64,000 nt of DNA from Paraburkholderia sp. UYCP14C. GTDB lineage: Bacteria > Pseudomonadota > Gammaproteobacteria > Burkholderiales > Burkholderiaceae. Of this stretch, positions 11,128 to 20,556 are shown in pieces. The notes beneath the pieces are model-generated. The model ran no database searches. It was not told the DNA's origin and worked only from the letters and a program-made list of their open reading frames with translations. The stretch is taken from assembly GCF_004197395.1 (NCBI RefSeq), contig NZ_SELS01000024.1, positions 1 through 64,000 on the forward strand, read 5' to 3'. A program made the translations under genes and the position numbers. Position 1 is the stretch's first letter. Each line of letters opens with the position of its first letter.

Positions 11128-11214
11128 CGGAACGTCCAGCGGTCGCGGCGTGCCGACTGGCGCGCCGCCACTCCTCATATTCGACCTGCAAATAGATCAG
11201 GCATGGGAAGCGCA

Positions 11215-13035
11215 ATGGTGAAGACAAGAATTAGCGCGGCAGTTTCGTTAGGTCTGCTGATGGCGGCACAGGGGGCCTCGGCATACGAGTTCACGCTCAA
11301 CGACGGCGCCGTCAACGGTTCGTGGGTCACGAACCTGACCGCGGGCGGGGGCATCCGCGTGAAGAACCCGAGCTGCTCGCTGACGGGCGACCCGAACGCC
11401 AACGGCTGCGGCGCGGGCGCGAACACCGCGCAGTGGTCCAACGGCGACGACGGCAACCTCAACTATCGAAAGGGGCAGCCGTTCAGCACGTACATCAGCG
11501 CGACGAGCGAGCTGCTGCTGACGATGCCGGGCGAAGGCGTCAAGTTCATGGTGCGCGGCACCGGCATGTACGACTTCCTCGCTAAGAACACCAACCGGAC
11601 GGAGCTGTCGAGCACCGCGGCCTCGCAGATCGTCTATCCGGTCGATCTGCTCGATCTGTGGGTGCAGAAGGACTTCACCCTCAACGACCGCTCGGCGCAC
11701 GTGCGGGTCGGTAACCAGGTGATCAACTGGGGCGAGAGCTTCTTCGCGACCAACGGCATCAACGCGACCAACGCGGTCGATATCCAGAAGCTGCTGATCC
11801 CGGGCACGCAGTTGAAGCAGGCGCTGCTGCCCGAGCCGATGATCAGCTTCGCGAGCGGCATCACCTCGGGACTCAGCACCGAGGCCTATTACCAGTTCAC
11901 CTGGAAGAGCAACCGCTATCCGCCGGTCGGCTCGTACTGGTCGGTCGGCGACATCTTCGGGCGCGGCTCCGGTCCGGCCAGCATCAGCACGCTCAACGGC
12001 AACGTGGGCGGCTTCGATCCGGGCACCATCGCGGGGCCGAACGCCGGCAATTCGAATTTCGTTGGGGGCATCACCAACGGGCTCGTCAACGGCCAGTTCG
12101 CAGGGCCGCCGTTCAACTCGATCGGCGTGCCGACCTCGACGGAGCTGCCGAACAAATACCGTCCGCAGTTCGGTATCAAGTTCAACTACAAGCCGAAGAG
12201 CGTCGACGTGAACTTCGGCTTCTACTACGAGAACTACACCGACAAGTCGCCGGTCGTCGGGTCGAATCCGGACGGCACGATGCAGTTCCAGTACCTGAAC
12301 AACCGCCAGCTGTTCGGCGCGAGCGCGAACTTCGGCGTCGGCGACTGGGCGATCGGCACCGAGCTTTCGTATCGTCCGAAAGATGCGGTCGCGCTGTCGG
12401 GCTGCTTCGGCGCGGGCGGGCCGCTGGACTTCAACACAAACGCCGTGTCGGGCATCACCTGCCAGCAGTGGCAAGACCGCAAGAAGCTGCAGTACCTGAT
12501 CAATGGCCAGTTGAGTCTCACGCAGAGCGACTACCCGTTCCTGAAGCTGATTCACGCCGACATGGCGATGCTGACGATGGAACTCGCGTGGATCTACTAC
12601 CCGGGTCTCAATTCGAACGGCCTCACGCGCACGGTCGATGGTCAACAGGTCACGCAGGCGCCGGCCGCCGGCTACTTCACGTGGCTGAACAGCAACTCGG
12701 GCTTCGGCTATCCGATCACGGCCGCGAAGGGCACGGCGAGCTCGGTCGGCGCGACGGTCGACTTCAACTGGACCTATGACGGCACGGTGATCCCGGGCTG
12801 GCAGCTCACGCCGGGTGTGACGTTCACCGACGCGCTGTACGGCTACACGCCGACCTTCACCGCGAATTACATGCAAGGCGCGAAGTCGGTCAACGTCTAT
12901 GTGCTGTTCAACCAGAACCCGACCGTCTGGCAGGCCGGCATCAACTTCACGGCGTTCTTCGGTGGTCACAACACCGTCGGTCAGCCGTACTCCGACCGCA
13001 ATTTCGTCGGCATGTTCGCAACACGTAACTTCTAG
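11215..13035 (+). CDS. DUF1302 outer-membrane protein
   Basis: A 606-residue protein with a signal peptide (MVKTRISAAVSLGLLMAAQGASA). A beta-barrel-like sequence follows with alternating aromatic residues (YYQFTWKSNRYPP, YRPQFGIKFNYKPKSVDVNFGFYYENY) and a C-terminal Phe (FATRNF), typical of outer-membrane proteins. DUF1302 proteins are predicted channels or receptors for hydrophobic compounds. The ATG at 11215 was preferred because GGGAAG stands 5 bp before it; an alternative in-frame ATG lies at 11203. It is part of the four-gene DUF1329-DUF1302-MMPL-YCF48 module. Confidence 0.85.
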   Translation: MVKTRISAAVSLGLLMAAQGASAYEFTLNDGAVNGSWVTNLTAGGGIRVKNPSCSLTGDPNANGCGAGANTAQWSNGDDGNLNYRKGQPFSTYISATSELLLTMPGEGVKFMVRGTGMYDFLAKNTNRTELSSTAASQIVYPVDLLDLWVQKDFTLNDRSAHVRVGNQVINWGESFFATNGINATNAVDIQKLLIPGTQLKQALLPEPMISFASGITSGLSTEAYYQFTWKSNRYPPVGSYWSVGDIFGRGSGPASISTLNGNVGGFDPGTIAGPNAGNSNFVGGITNGLVNGQFAGPPFNSIGVPTSTELPNKYRPQFGIKFNYKPKSVDVNFGFYYENYTDKSPVVGSNPDGTMQFQYLNNRQLFGASANFGVGDWAIGTELSYRPKDAVALSGCFGAGGPLDFNTNAVSGITCQQWQDRKKLQYLINGQLSLTQSDYPFLKLIHADMAMLTMELAWIYYPGLNSNGLTRTVDGQQVTQAPAAGYFTWLNSNSGFGYPITAAKGTASSVGATVDFNWTYDGTVIPGWQLTPGVTFTDALYGYTPTFTANYMQGAKSVNVYVLFNQNPTVWQAGINFTAFFGGHNTVGQPYSDRNFVGMFATRNF

Positions 13036-13115
13036 ACCGCAGTTTTAAGGCAGGCAGGTGCACGCCCGTCGCGGGCGCGCACCGTGGATCAGCAGCAGAC
13101 TTTGAGGGGCGCAAT

Positions 13116-15479
13116 GTGTTGAATCGTCTGGTAAGCAAGCTCGAGGCGTTCCTGTTCGGGCATCGCGCGATCACGCTCGGCGTGATCGCGGTCTTCACGG
13201 TGGTGATGGCCGTGTTCGCGTTGCAGTTGCGCATGGATGCGGGATTCGACAAGCAGATTCCGACCCAGCACGAATACGTGAAAACGTTCCGGGAATACCG
13301 GAACGACCTGCTTGGCGCGAACCGGATCACGGTCGTGCTGAAGGCGCGCAACGGCACCATCTGGACGCGCGAAGGCCTCACGCGGCTCTATCAGATCACC
13401 CAGGCCGTCGGCTATCTGCCCGACGTCGATCGCGGCGGCGTGCAGTCGCTGTGGACGCCGAATTCCTTCGTCAATGAAATCACCGAAGACGGCTTTCGCG
13501 CGGACCCGCTGATCGACGGCACGATCACACCGGAAAGTCTGACGGACGGGAAGATCGCCGCGATTCGCCAGTCGACCTCGGCGGGCGGCTACGTCGGCGT
13601 GCTGGTGTCGCGCGACCAGACGAGCGCGATGGTCACGGCCGAGCTGAACGAGCGCGATGCGAACGGCAACGCGCTCGACTACGTGGCCTTCAACCACATC
13701 CTCGAAGAGAAACTGCGCAAGCCGTACGAGAACGGCGACTACCAGGTGCAGATCATCGGCTTCGCGAAGCAGATCGGCGATATCGCCGACGGCGCGTCGG
13801 GCGTGCTGGTGTTCTGCGCGCTGGCACTGGTGCTGACGGCGGGTGCCGTCTATTGGTACAGCCGCTCGCTGCGCTTCACGATCCTGCCGATCGCGTGCTC
13901 GCTGACCTCGCTCGTGTGGCAGTTCGGCACCTTGCGCATCCTCGGCTTCGGCCTCGATCCGCTCGCGGTGCTGGTGCCGTTTCTGGTGTTCGCGATCGGC
14001 GTATCGCACGGTATCCAGCAGATCAACTTCATCGTGCGTGAACTGTCGCACGGCCGCACGCCGATGGAAGCCGCGCGCCACAGCTTCAGCGGCCTGCTGA
14101 TTCCGGGCACGCTCGCGCTCGTCACCGCGCTGGTGTCGTTCGTCACGCTGCTGCTGATCCCGATTCCGATGGTGCGCGAACTCGCGATCACCGCATCGCT
14201 TGGCGTCGGCTACAAGATCGTGACGAACCTCGTGATGCTGCCGGTCGTCGCGTCGTGCCTGCATTTCACCAAGGAATACGCGGACCGCGCGCTCGCCGCG
14301 CGCGAGCGGCGCGCGCACTGGCTGCGTGTGCTGGCCCGCGTGGCCGAACCGCGCAATGCCGCGATCACGCTGGCCGTGACGGCGTTGGTGTTCGGCGTGG
14401 CGGTGTGGCAAAGCCGCGATCGCGTGGTCGGCACGCTGCAGCCGGGTGCGCCCGAATTGCGCGCCGACTCGCGTTTCAACGAAGACGCGGTGGCGATCTC
14501 CAGCAGCTACGACGTCGGCCTCGACTGGCTCACGGTCGTATTTGAAACACCGAAATCGGGCGATTGCACCGATCCGCGTCTGGGCATCTTCGAGGACGAC
14601 TTCGTCTCGTCGATGAATCGTGTGCCGGGTGTCGTGTCGGTCAGCTCGTATCCGCAGATGCTGCGCACCTACAACGAGGGCTACAACGAAGGCAATCCGA
14701 AGATGTTCGTGGTGCCGATCGATCCGACCAACTATGCGGCGCTGAGCGCGGAGATCAACCGCGTGCGCGGCTACATGACGAAGGACTGCCGGATGACGGC
14801 GGTGCATCTGTTCCTGTCGGATCACAAGGCCACGACGATCAATCGCGTGATCGACGCGGTCAAGACCTATCGCGCGGACAACCACCTGAACGGCGTGACG
14901 ATTCGCCTCGCGGCCGGTAATGCGGGCGTGCTGGCCGCGACCAACGACGAAGTGGCGCGCAGCGAATTGCCGATGATGCTCTACGTGTACGCGGCGATCG
15001 TCGTGCTCGTGCTGCTCGCGTATCGCGACTTCCGCGCGGTGATCGCATGTTGCCTGCCGCTCACGGTGGCGACCTTCATCGGCTACTGGTTCATGAAGCA
15101 GCTGCAGATCGGGCTGACGGTCGCGACGCTGCCGGTGATGGTGCTCGCGGTCGGCATCGGCGTCGATTACGCGTTCTACATCTACAACCGCCTGCAGCAG
15201 CATCTGTCGCATGACATGCCGATCGTGAAGGCGGTCGAGCAGTCGATTCTCGAAGTGGGCGTGGCGACGATCTTCACGGCGATCACGCTGGCGGTCGGTG
15301 TCGCAACGTGGAGCTTCTCGGCGCTCAAGTTCCAGGCGGACATGGGCAAGCTGCTCGCGTTCATGTTCATCGTCAATCTGGTGATGGCGATGACGGCACT
15401 GCCCGCGCTGGCGGTCTGGCTCACGCGGCTCTTTCCGCGCCGCTCGGCGGTCAAGAGTTCGAGCTTCTTCTCCCACTAG
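13116..15479 (+). CDS. MMPL/RND-superfamily inner-membrane permease
   Basis: A 787-residue permease with the RND plan: an N-terminal helix, a large periplasmic loop, five helices (about residues 230-400), a second large loop, and five C-terminal helices. The GIGVDYAFYIYNRLQ helix is typical of MMPL/sterol-sensing-like permeases. It probably moves a hydrophobic substrate with the DUF1329 and DUF1302 partners. The start is GTG at 13116, preceded by GAGGGG. An overlapping ATG at 13114 leads at once to a stop (ATG TGT TGA) and cannot be used. Confidence 0.85.
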   Translation: MLNRLVSKLEAFLFGHRAITLGVIAVFTVVMAVFALQLRMDAGFDKQIPTQHEYVKTFREYRNDLLGANRITVVLKARNGTIWTREGLTRLYQITQAVGYLPDVDRGGVQSLWTPNSFVNEITEDGFRADPLIDGTITPESLTDGKIAAIRQSTSAGGYVGVLVSRDQTSAMVTAELNERDANGNALDYVAFNHILEEKLRKPYENGDYQVQIIGFAKQIGDIADGASGVLVFCALALVLTAGAVYWYSRSLRFTILPIACSLTSLVWQFGTLRILGFGLDPLAVLVPFLVFAIGVSHGIQQINFIVRELSHGRTPMEAARHSFSGLLIPGTLALVTALVSFVTLLLIPIPMVRELAITASLGVGYKIVTNLVMLPVVASCLHFTKEYADRALAARERRAHWLRVLARVAEPRNAAITLAVTALVFGVAVWQSRDRVVGTLQPGAPELRADSRFNEDAVAISSSYDVGLDWLTVVFETPKSGDCTDPRLGIFEDDFVSSMNRVPGVVSVSSYPQMLRTYNEGYNEGNPKMFVVPIDPTNYAALSAEINRVRGYMTKDCRMTAVHLFLSDHKATTINRVIDAVKTYRADNHLNGVTIRLAAGNAGVLAATNDEVARSELPMMLYVYAAIVVLVLLAYRDFRAVIACCLPLTVATFIGYWFMKQLQIGLTVATLPVMVLAVGIGVDYAFYIYNRLQQHLSHDMPIVKAVEQSILEVGVATIFTAITLAVGVATWSFSALKFQADMGKLLAFMFIVNLVMAMTALPALAVWLTRLFPRRSAVKSSSFFSH

Positions 15480-15500
15480 CGCGCCACGAGGACAACCATC

Positions 15501-16496
15501 ATGCAAAAGACCAGGAGTCTGAAGATCGCCTGCGCGGCAGCGCTCGCGTTGCTCGCAGCGCTCACCGGCGCGCACGACGCGTTCGCCGGTGACGCGCCCG
15601 ATACCAAACTCGCGCTGGCGGCCGCGAAGCATCGCGACGGCGCCGAGCGCTCGATGATGCTCGGCGCGACGCTCGCGGGCAGCCGCATCGTCGCGGTCGG
15701 CGAACACGGCGTGATTCTGCTGTCGGACGACAACGGCGCGCATTTCCGCCAGGCGCACGACGTGCCGGCCAATGCCACGCTGACCTCGGTCACCTTCGCC
15801 GATGCGCGGCACGGCTGGGCGGCGGGGCACTGGGGCGTCGTGCTGCACACCGACGACGGCGGCGAGACCTGGCGCGTGCAGCGCTCGGATACCAGCGTCG
15901 ACCAGCCGCTGTTCTCGATCGCGTTCCGCGACGACCGGCACGGCTGGGCCGTGGGCCTGTGGTCGCTGCTCGTCACGACCGACGACGGCGGCGCCACCTG
16001 GAAGACCCAGCAGGTCGACCAGGGTGCGGGCGGCGGCGCCGGCAAGAGCGGACTGAATTTCTTCTCGGTGTTCGCGGGCCCGGACAAGGACGTCTATATC
16101 GCGGCCGAGCAGGGCACCGTGTTCAGGTCGAGCAATGACGGCGCGAGCTGGCAGGCGCTGCACACCGGCTACAAGGGCACGCTGTGGAGCGGTGTGGTGG
16201 CGCCCGATCGCACGGTCTACGTGGGCGGGCTGCGCGGCAATCTGTTCGCGAGCGGCGACGCCGGCGCGACGTGGCAGACGGTGGCATCCGGCGCCAACGA
16301 TTCGATCACCGATCTCGTTGCGAATGCGCACGGCGTGGCCGCCGTAGCGCTCGACGGCTCCGTCACGGTGAAGCAGCCGGGCGCGCGTGAGTTCGTGGCG
16401 AAGCAGTTGCCGGGCCGCGACGCGCTGACCGCGCTGGTGTTGAACAACGACGGCTCGCCCGTGCTGTTTTCCAAACAAGGCGTAATCGCCCAATAA
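15501..16496 (+). CDS. YCF48/BNR-repeat exported beta-propeller
   Basis: A 331-residue exported protein with a signal peptide (cleavage near HDAFAG). It has repeated BNR/Asp-box motifs: SDDNGAHF, TDDGGETW, TDDGGATW, SSNDGASW and SGDAGATW. This is the YCF48 (photosystem II assembly factor-like) propeller that routinely accompanies DUF1329/DUF1302/MMPL genes in non-photosynthetic proteobacteria. It probably scaffolds the envelope complex. It lies 21 bp after the permease gene and 31 bp before the aldehyde dehydrogenase gene. Confidence 0.85.
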   Translation: MQKTRSLKIACAAALALLAALTGAHDAFAGDAPDTKLALAAAKHRDGAERSMMLGATLAGSRIVAVGEHGVILLSDDNGAHFRQAHDVPANATLTSVTFADARHGWAAGHWGVVLHTDDGGETWRVQRSDTSVDQPLFSIAFRDDRHGWAVGLWSLLVTTDDGGATWKTQQVDQGAGGGAGKSGLNFFSVFAGPDKDVYIAAEQGTVFRSSNDGASWQALHTGYKGTLWSGVVAPDRTVYVGGLRGNLFASGDAGATWQTVASGANDSITDLVANAHGVAAVALDGSVTVKQPGAREFVAKQLPGRDALTALVLNNDGSPVLFSKQGVIAQ

Positions 16497-16527
16497 CCAG
16501 GATCAACAAGATCAATCAGGAGCAGAC

Positions 16528-18006
16528 ATGAAAATCGAAGCATTGCTTGCGAACCTTCGCACCCAAATGATCGTCGGCGGCCGTGCCGTCGACGCGCGCA
16601 GCGGCAAAACCTTCGCGGTCTACGACCCGGCGAGCGGCCGTGAAATCGCCCAGCTGCCCGACGGCGACGCCGAGGACGTCGCGGCCGCCGTGGCCGTCGC
16701 GAAGAGCGCGTTCGAATCGAACGAATGGCGCCGCATGCCGCCGGCCGCGCGCGAACATCTGCTGCTCAAGCTCGCCGATCTGGTCGAGCAGCACGGCGAC
16801 GAACTCGCCGCGCTCGAAACCCTGAACCAGGGCAAGCTGCTGGGTTTCTCGCGCATGCTCGAAGTGGGCGGCAGCGCGCAATGGCTGCGCTATATGGCCG
16901 GCTGGGCGACCAAGATCGAAGGCAGCACGGTCGATCTGTCTCTCAGCTTTCCGCCGGGCGTGCAGTATCGCGCGTCGACGCAGCGCGTGCCGGCCGGCGT
17001 AGTCGCCGCGATCGTGCCGTGGAATTTCCCGCTGCTGATGGCGGTGTGGAAGATCGCGCCGGCGCTTGCCTGCGGCTGCACGGTGGTGCTCAAGCCCGCC
17101 GAGGAAACGCCGCTGACCGCGATCCGCCTGGCCGAGCTCGCGCTCGAAGCCGGCTTTCCGGCGGGCGTGCTGAACGTCGTCACCGGCCGTGGCGAAACCG
17201 CGGGCGCGGCGCTGGTGCGTCACCCCGACGTCGACAAGGTGACGTTCACGGGCTCGACCGAAGTGGGGCGTCTGATCGGCGCGCAATGCGGCCGCGACAT
17301 CCGCCGCGTGTCGCTCGAACTGGGCGGCAAGAGCCCGGTGATCGTGCTCGACGACTGCGACCCGCGCAAGGCGATCGAAGGCGCGGCCAACGCGATCTTC
17401 TTCAATCACGGCCAGGTGTGCACGGCGGGCTCGCGCCTCTATGTGCCGCGCTCGATGTACGCGCAGATCGTCGAAGGCGTCGCGCAGGTCGCCAATAGCC
17501 TCGTGCTCGGTTCCGGTTTCGACGAGACGACCCAGATGGGCCCGCTCGTGTCGGCGCGTCATCGCGACAAGGTCGTCGGCATGATCGCCGAAGGCCGCGC
17601 GCAGGGCGGCGAGATCGTCGCGGGCGGCTCGGCGCGGGACGGCGCCGGCTATTTCGTGCGCCCGACCGTGGTCGCCAACGAAGCGCGCCGGCCGCTGTCG
17701 CTCGTCAACGAGGAAGTGTTCGGCCCGGTGCTGGTCGCGATGCCCTACGACGATCTGGAAGAAGCGATCAGCGCCGCGAATTCGAGCGAGTACGGCCTCG
17801 GCGCGAGCGTGTGGACCAATCAGCTCGACAAGGCTTTGCGCGTCGTCGATCGCATGGAAGCGGGCACCGTGTGGGTCAATTCGCACAACATGGTCGATCC
17901 GGCGTTGCCGTTCGGCGGCTTCAAGTCGTCGGGCGTCGGACGCGAGCATGGGCGCGCGATCATCGACGCGTACACCGAGACGAAATCGGTCTGCTTCGCC
18001 TACTGA
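16528..18006 (+). CDS. Aldehyde dehydrogenase (phenylacetaldehyde/aminoaldehyde dehydrogenase type)
   Basis: A 492-residue NAD(P)-dependent aldehyde dehydrogenase. Catalytic residues are Cys298 ([11 protein letters not shown]) and Glu264 (LELGGKSP). The oxyanion Asn lies in PWNFP (about 166), and the cofactor motif FTGSTEVG is present. It would turn the aldehyde made by amine oxidation, or by the phospho-lyase encoded further along, into a carboxylic acid. For phenylethylamine or tyramine this would be phenylacetate or 4-hydroxyphenylacetate. The ATG follows AGGAG at 16518-16522. Subfamily substrate assignment is inference. Confidence 0.93.
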   Translation: MKIEALLANLRTQMIVGGRAVDARSGKTFAVYDPASGREIAQLPDGDAEDVAAAVAVAKSAFESNEWRRMPPAAREHLLLKLADLVEQHGDELAALETLNQGKLLGFSRMLEVGGSAQWLRYMAGWATKIEGSTVDLSLSFPPGVQYRASTQRVPAGVVAAIVPWNFPLLMAVWKIAPALACGCTVVLKPAEETPLTAIRLAELALEAGFPAGVLNVVTGRGETAGAALVRHPDVDKVTFTGSTEVGRLIGAQCGRDIRRVSLELGGKSPVIVLDDCDPRKAIEGAANAIFFNHGQVCTAGSRLYVPRSMYAQIVEGVAQVANSLVLGSGFDETTQMGPLVSARHRDKVVGMIAEGRAQGGEIVAGGSARDGAGYFVRPTVVANEARRPLSLVNEEVFGPVLVAMPYDDLEEAISAANSSEYGLGASVWTNQLDKALRVVDRMEAGTVWVNSHNMVDPALPFGGFKSSGVGREHGRAIIDAYTETKSVCFAY

Positions 18007-18033
18007 GGCCTACACTCGAGGGGTCAACGCACC

Positions 18034-19269
18034 ATGAATACGTCATCAGTCGATCTGCGGGACAGCGACATGCGCGAACAGACGGATTCGAATTCCCGGG
18101 CACGCCTGTGGGTTGCGATTCTCGCGGGCGTGGTCGGGCCGGAAGTGTTCATCGTCCAGCCCGCGGTCGTCGAGGGCTTCGTCAAGTACCTCGGTTTCGA
18201 CGCGGTGGCGGCGGGCTACGCGGCGTCGGTGGAGGTGTGGGGCATCGCGCTGAGCTCGATCCTGCTGCCGCTCGTCGCGAAGCGCGTGAACTGGCGCACG
18301 GTGATCGTGCTGTCGATCCTGCTGATGGCGGCCGGTAACGCGGCCTCCGCGTTCACGCCCGATCATGGCGTCTTTCTGGTGTGGCGATTCCTCGTCGGCG
18401 TCGGCGCGGGCGGCCTGATCTCGCTGAGCTTCGCGGCGGTCGGGCTGAGCGCGAATCCGGACCGCAACTTCGGCTACATGATCATGTGGGTGATGATCTA
18501 TGGCGCGCTGGGCTTGTGGCTGGTGCCGAGCGCGTTCGCGCTCGGCGGCATGCAGCTGCTGCTGTTCTTCTTCGCCGCGTTTCCGTTGCTGGTGCTGCCG
18601 TTTGTGCGGTTTCTGCCGCGTGGCGGCGAGAGCGCGCCGCATTCCGACGCGAACGCGATCGAGCTGCCCACGCACGCGAAAGCATCCGCGCTGCTCGCGA
18701 TGCTGCTGTACTTCGTCGCGCAGGGCATCGTGTGGGCGTACCTGTTCCTGATCGGCACCGACGACGGCCTCGGCGAGCAGCAGGTCGCCAACGCGCTGAC
18801 GCTGTCGCAGTTCATGGGCGTGCTGGGCGCGTGGGCATTCGGTGCATTCGGCGCGCGCATCGGCCGCTCGCGCGCGCTCACGGCGAGCGTGCTCGGCGGG
18901 TCGTTGTGCCTGCTTCTGCTGACCGCGCATACGAGCTTCGCGATCTTCGCGCTGGTCGTCTGCGTCTACAACTTCTTCTGGAACGTGGCCCAGCCGGCCT
19001 TGCTGTCGGCAATGGCCGTGTTCGACCGGCGCGGGCGCATGGTGCTCGCGGCGACCGCGATGCAGATGATCGGTCTCGCGACCGGTCCCGCGCTCGCCGC
19101 CTCGGTCATCGCGTCCGGCAGCTACTCGAAAGTCATTGGCTCCGGCGTCGCGCTGTTCGTCGCGAGCTGGTTCCTCATCTACCTCCCGGTGCGCCGTCAC
19201 GCGCTGATGCTGCGCGAGACCAGCTCGAACGCCGACGCCGCCCCGGTCACGGAGACCCCTCATGCCTGA
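18034..19269 (+). CDS. MFS permease in the amine island
   Basis: A 411-residue major facilitator protein with about 12 membrane helices. Visible features are VFIVQPAVVEGFVKYLGF in helix 1, WRFLVGVGAGGLISLSF in helix 4, and a typical MFS loop between the halves (residues about 205-225). It is not a drug/H+ antiporter of the DHA2 type. Its position between the aldehyde dehydrogenase and the PLP enzyme suggests uptake of the amine or amino-alcohol substrate, or export of product. Its 3' end overlaps the next start by 8 bp. Confidence 0.85.
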   Translation: MNTSSVDLRDSDMREQTDSNSRARLWVAILAGVVGPEVFIVQPAVVEGFVKYLGFDAVAAGYAASVEVWGIALSSILLPLVAKRVNWRTVIVLSILLMAAGNAASAFTPDHGVFLVWRFLVGVGAGGLISLSFAAVGLSANPDRNFGYMIMWVMIYGALGLWLVPSAFALGGMQLLLFFFAAFPLLVLPFVRFLPRGGESAPHSDANAIELPTHAKASALLAMLLYFVAQGIVWAYLFLIGTDDGLGEQQVANALTLSQFMGVLGAWAFGAFGARIGRSRALTASVLGGSLCLLLLTAHTSFAIFALVVCVYNFFWNVAQPALLSAMAVFDRRGRMVLAATAMQMIGLATGPALAASVIASGSYSKVIGSGVALFVASWFLIYLPVRRHALMLRETSSNADAAPVTETPHA

Positions 19270-20545
19270 TCAGAATCTGTTGCAACGCCGCTACCGCGTG
19301 CTCGGCAAACGCGCGCCGCTGTTCTACGACGAGCCGCTGCATCTGGTGCGCGGCGAGGGCGTCTGGCTCTACGACGCCAACGGCCGACGCTATCTCGATG
19401 CGTACAACAACGTGCCGCATGTCGGGCACTGCCATCCGCGCGTGACCGACGCGATCGTGCGGCAAGCGTCGCAGTTGAACACGAGCACGCGCTATCTGCA
19501 CGAGAACATCGTCGCGTATGGCGAGCGGCTCGTATCGACCTTCGACGCGTCGCTGCCGATGGTGATGTTCTGCTGCACCGGCAGCGAAGCGAACGAGCTC
19601 GCTTTGCGCATCGCGCGCGAATGCACAGGCAATATGGGCATCATCTGCACCGCGCATTCGTATCACGGCAACACGGCGGCAGTGGTGCAGGTCAGCTCGT
19701 TTCTGTCGACCAAAGAGCAGCGCGGGCGCTACGTGCGCACGATTCCGGTCATCGATCCGTATCGCGAGCGCGGCGACATGAGCGAAGACGAACTCGCGGA
19801 ACGCTACGCGAACGAGGTGCAGGCGGCCATCGACGCCTTCGCGGCCGACGGCGTGCGCGTCGCCGGTCTGCTGATGTGCTCGGGACTGTCGTGCGAGGGT
19901 CTGCCGGACGTGCCGGCGGGTTATCTGGCGCGCGCGGTGGAGAAGGTGCGGCGCGCGGGCGGCGTCTACATTTCCGACGAAGTGCAGGGCGGCTTCGCGC
20001 GTTTCGGCTCGCATTTCTGGGGACATCAGAAGCTCGGCGTGACGCCCGACATCGTCACGATGGGCAAGCCGATGGGCAACGGCCATCCGCTGGCCGGCGT
20101 GGTGGCGCGCCGCGAGCTGATGGAGGACTTCGCCGAGCGCAATCCGATGTACTTCAACACGTTCGCGGGTAACCCGGTGTCGTGCGCGGCCGGCATGGCG
20201 GTGCTCGACGTGATCGCCGACGAGGGGCTGCAGCGCAATGCGCAGAGCGTCGGCCACTATGTGCTCGACAAGCTGCGCGGGCTCGCGGCGAAACATGCGG
20301 CGATCGGCGACGTGCGCGGCAGCGGCCTGTTCTTCGCGGTCGAGATGGTCGAAGACCGGGCAACGAAGACGCCGGCCGGCGGCGTGGCGCGCCGCGTCGT
20401 CAATGCGATGCGCGAGCGCGGCGTGCTGATCAGCCGGATCGGCGTGCACGACAACATCCTGAAGATTCGCCCGCCGATGCCGTTTGCGACGGCCCACGCC
20501 GACCAGCTGATCGACACGCTCGACGCCGTGCTCCGCTCCCTCTGA
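19262..20545 (+). CDS. Class-III PLP enzyme, AGXT2L/phospho-lyase-like
   Basis: A 427-residue fold-type I PLP enzyme. The PLP lysine is Lys269 in DIVTMGKPMGNGHP, and the aspartate that contacts the pyridine nitrogen is Asp239 (ISDEVQGGFARFG). The segment around these residues with HFWGHQ is like the human AGXT2L pair, which are ethanolamine-phosphate and 5-phosphohydroxylysine phospho-lyases rather than aminotransferases. Those enzymes eliminate ammonia and phosphate from a phosphorylated beta-amino-alcohol to give an aldehyde. The next gene is an APH-fold kinase, which supplies exactly such a substrate. A normal aminotransferase role cannot be excluded from sequence. Confidence 0.85.
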   Translation: MPDQNLLQRRYRVLGKRAPLFYDEPLHLVRGEGVWLYDANGRRYLDAYNNVPHVGHCHPRVTDAIVRQASQLNTSTRYLHENIVAYGERLVSTFDASLPMVMFCCTGSEANELALRIARECTGNMGIICTAHSYHGNTAAVVQVSSFLSTKEQRGRYVRTIPVIDPYRERGDMSEDELAERYANEVQAAIDAFAADGVRVAGLLMCSGLSCEGLPDVPAGYLARAVEKVRRAGGVYISDEVQGGFARFGSHFWGHQKLGVTPDIVTMGKPMGNGHPLAGVVARRELMEDFAERNPMYFNTFAGNPVSCAAGMAVLDVIADEGLQRNAQSVGHYVLDKLRGLAAKHAAIGDVRGSGLFFAVEMVEDRATKTPAGGVARRVVNAMRERGVLISRIGVHDNILKIRPPMPFATAHADQLIDTLDAVLRSL

Positions 20546-20556
20546 CAGGACCCGCC

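Noticed and set aside
13114-13122. ATG at 13114 as start of the MMPL permease
   Set aside because: It reads ATG TGT TGA; only GTG at 13116 gives the protein.
13089-16493. A 1134-codon open frame on the minus strand opposite the MMPL and YCF48 genes
   Set aside because: It is an antisense shadow caused by the G/C third-position bias. It is Arg/His/Gln-rich, shows no family motifs and has no ribosome site.
20182-20556. 125-codon N-terminal extension of the kinase frame
   Set aside because: It lies inside the PLP enzyme gene in another frame and is Arg-rich; the ATG at 20557 gives a normal APH-fold protein.
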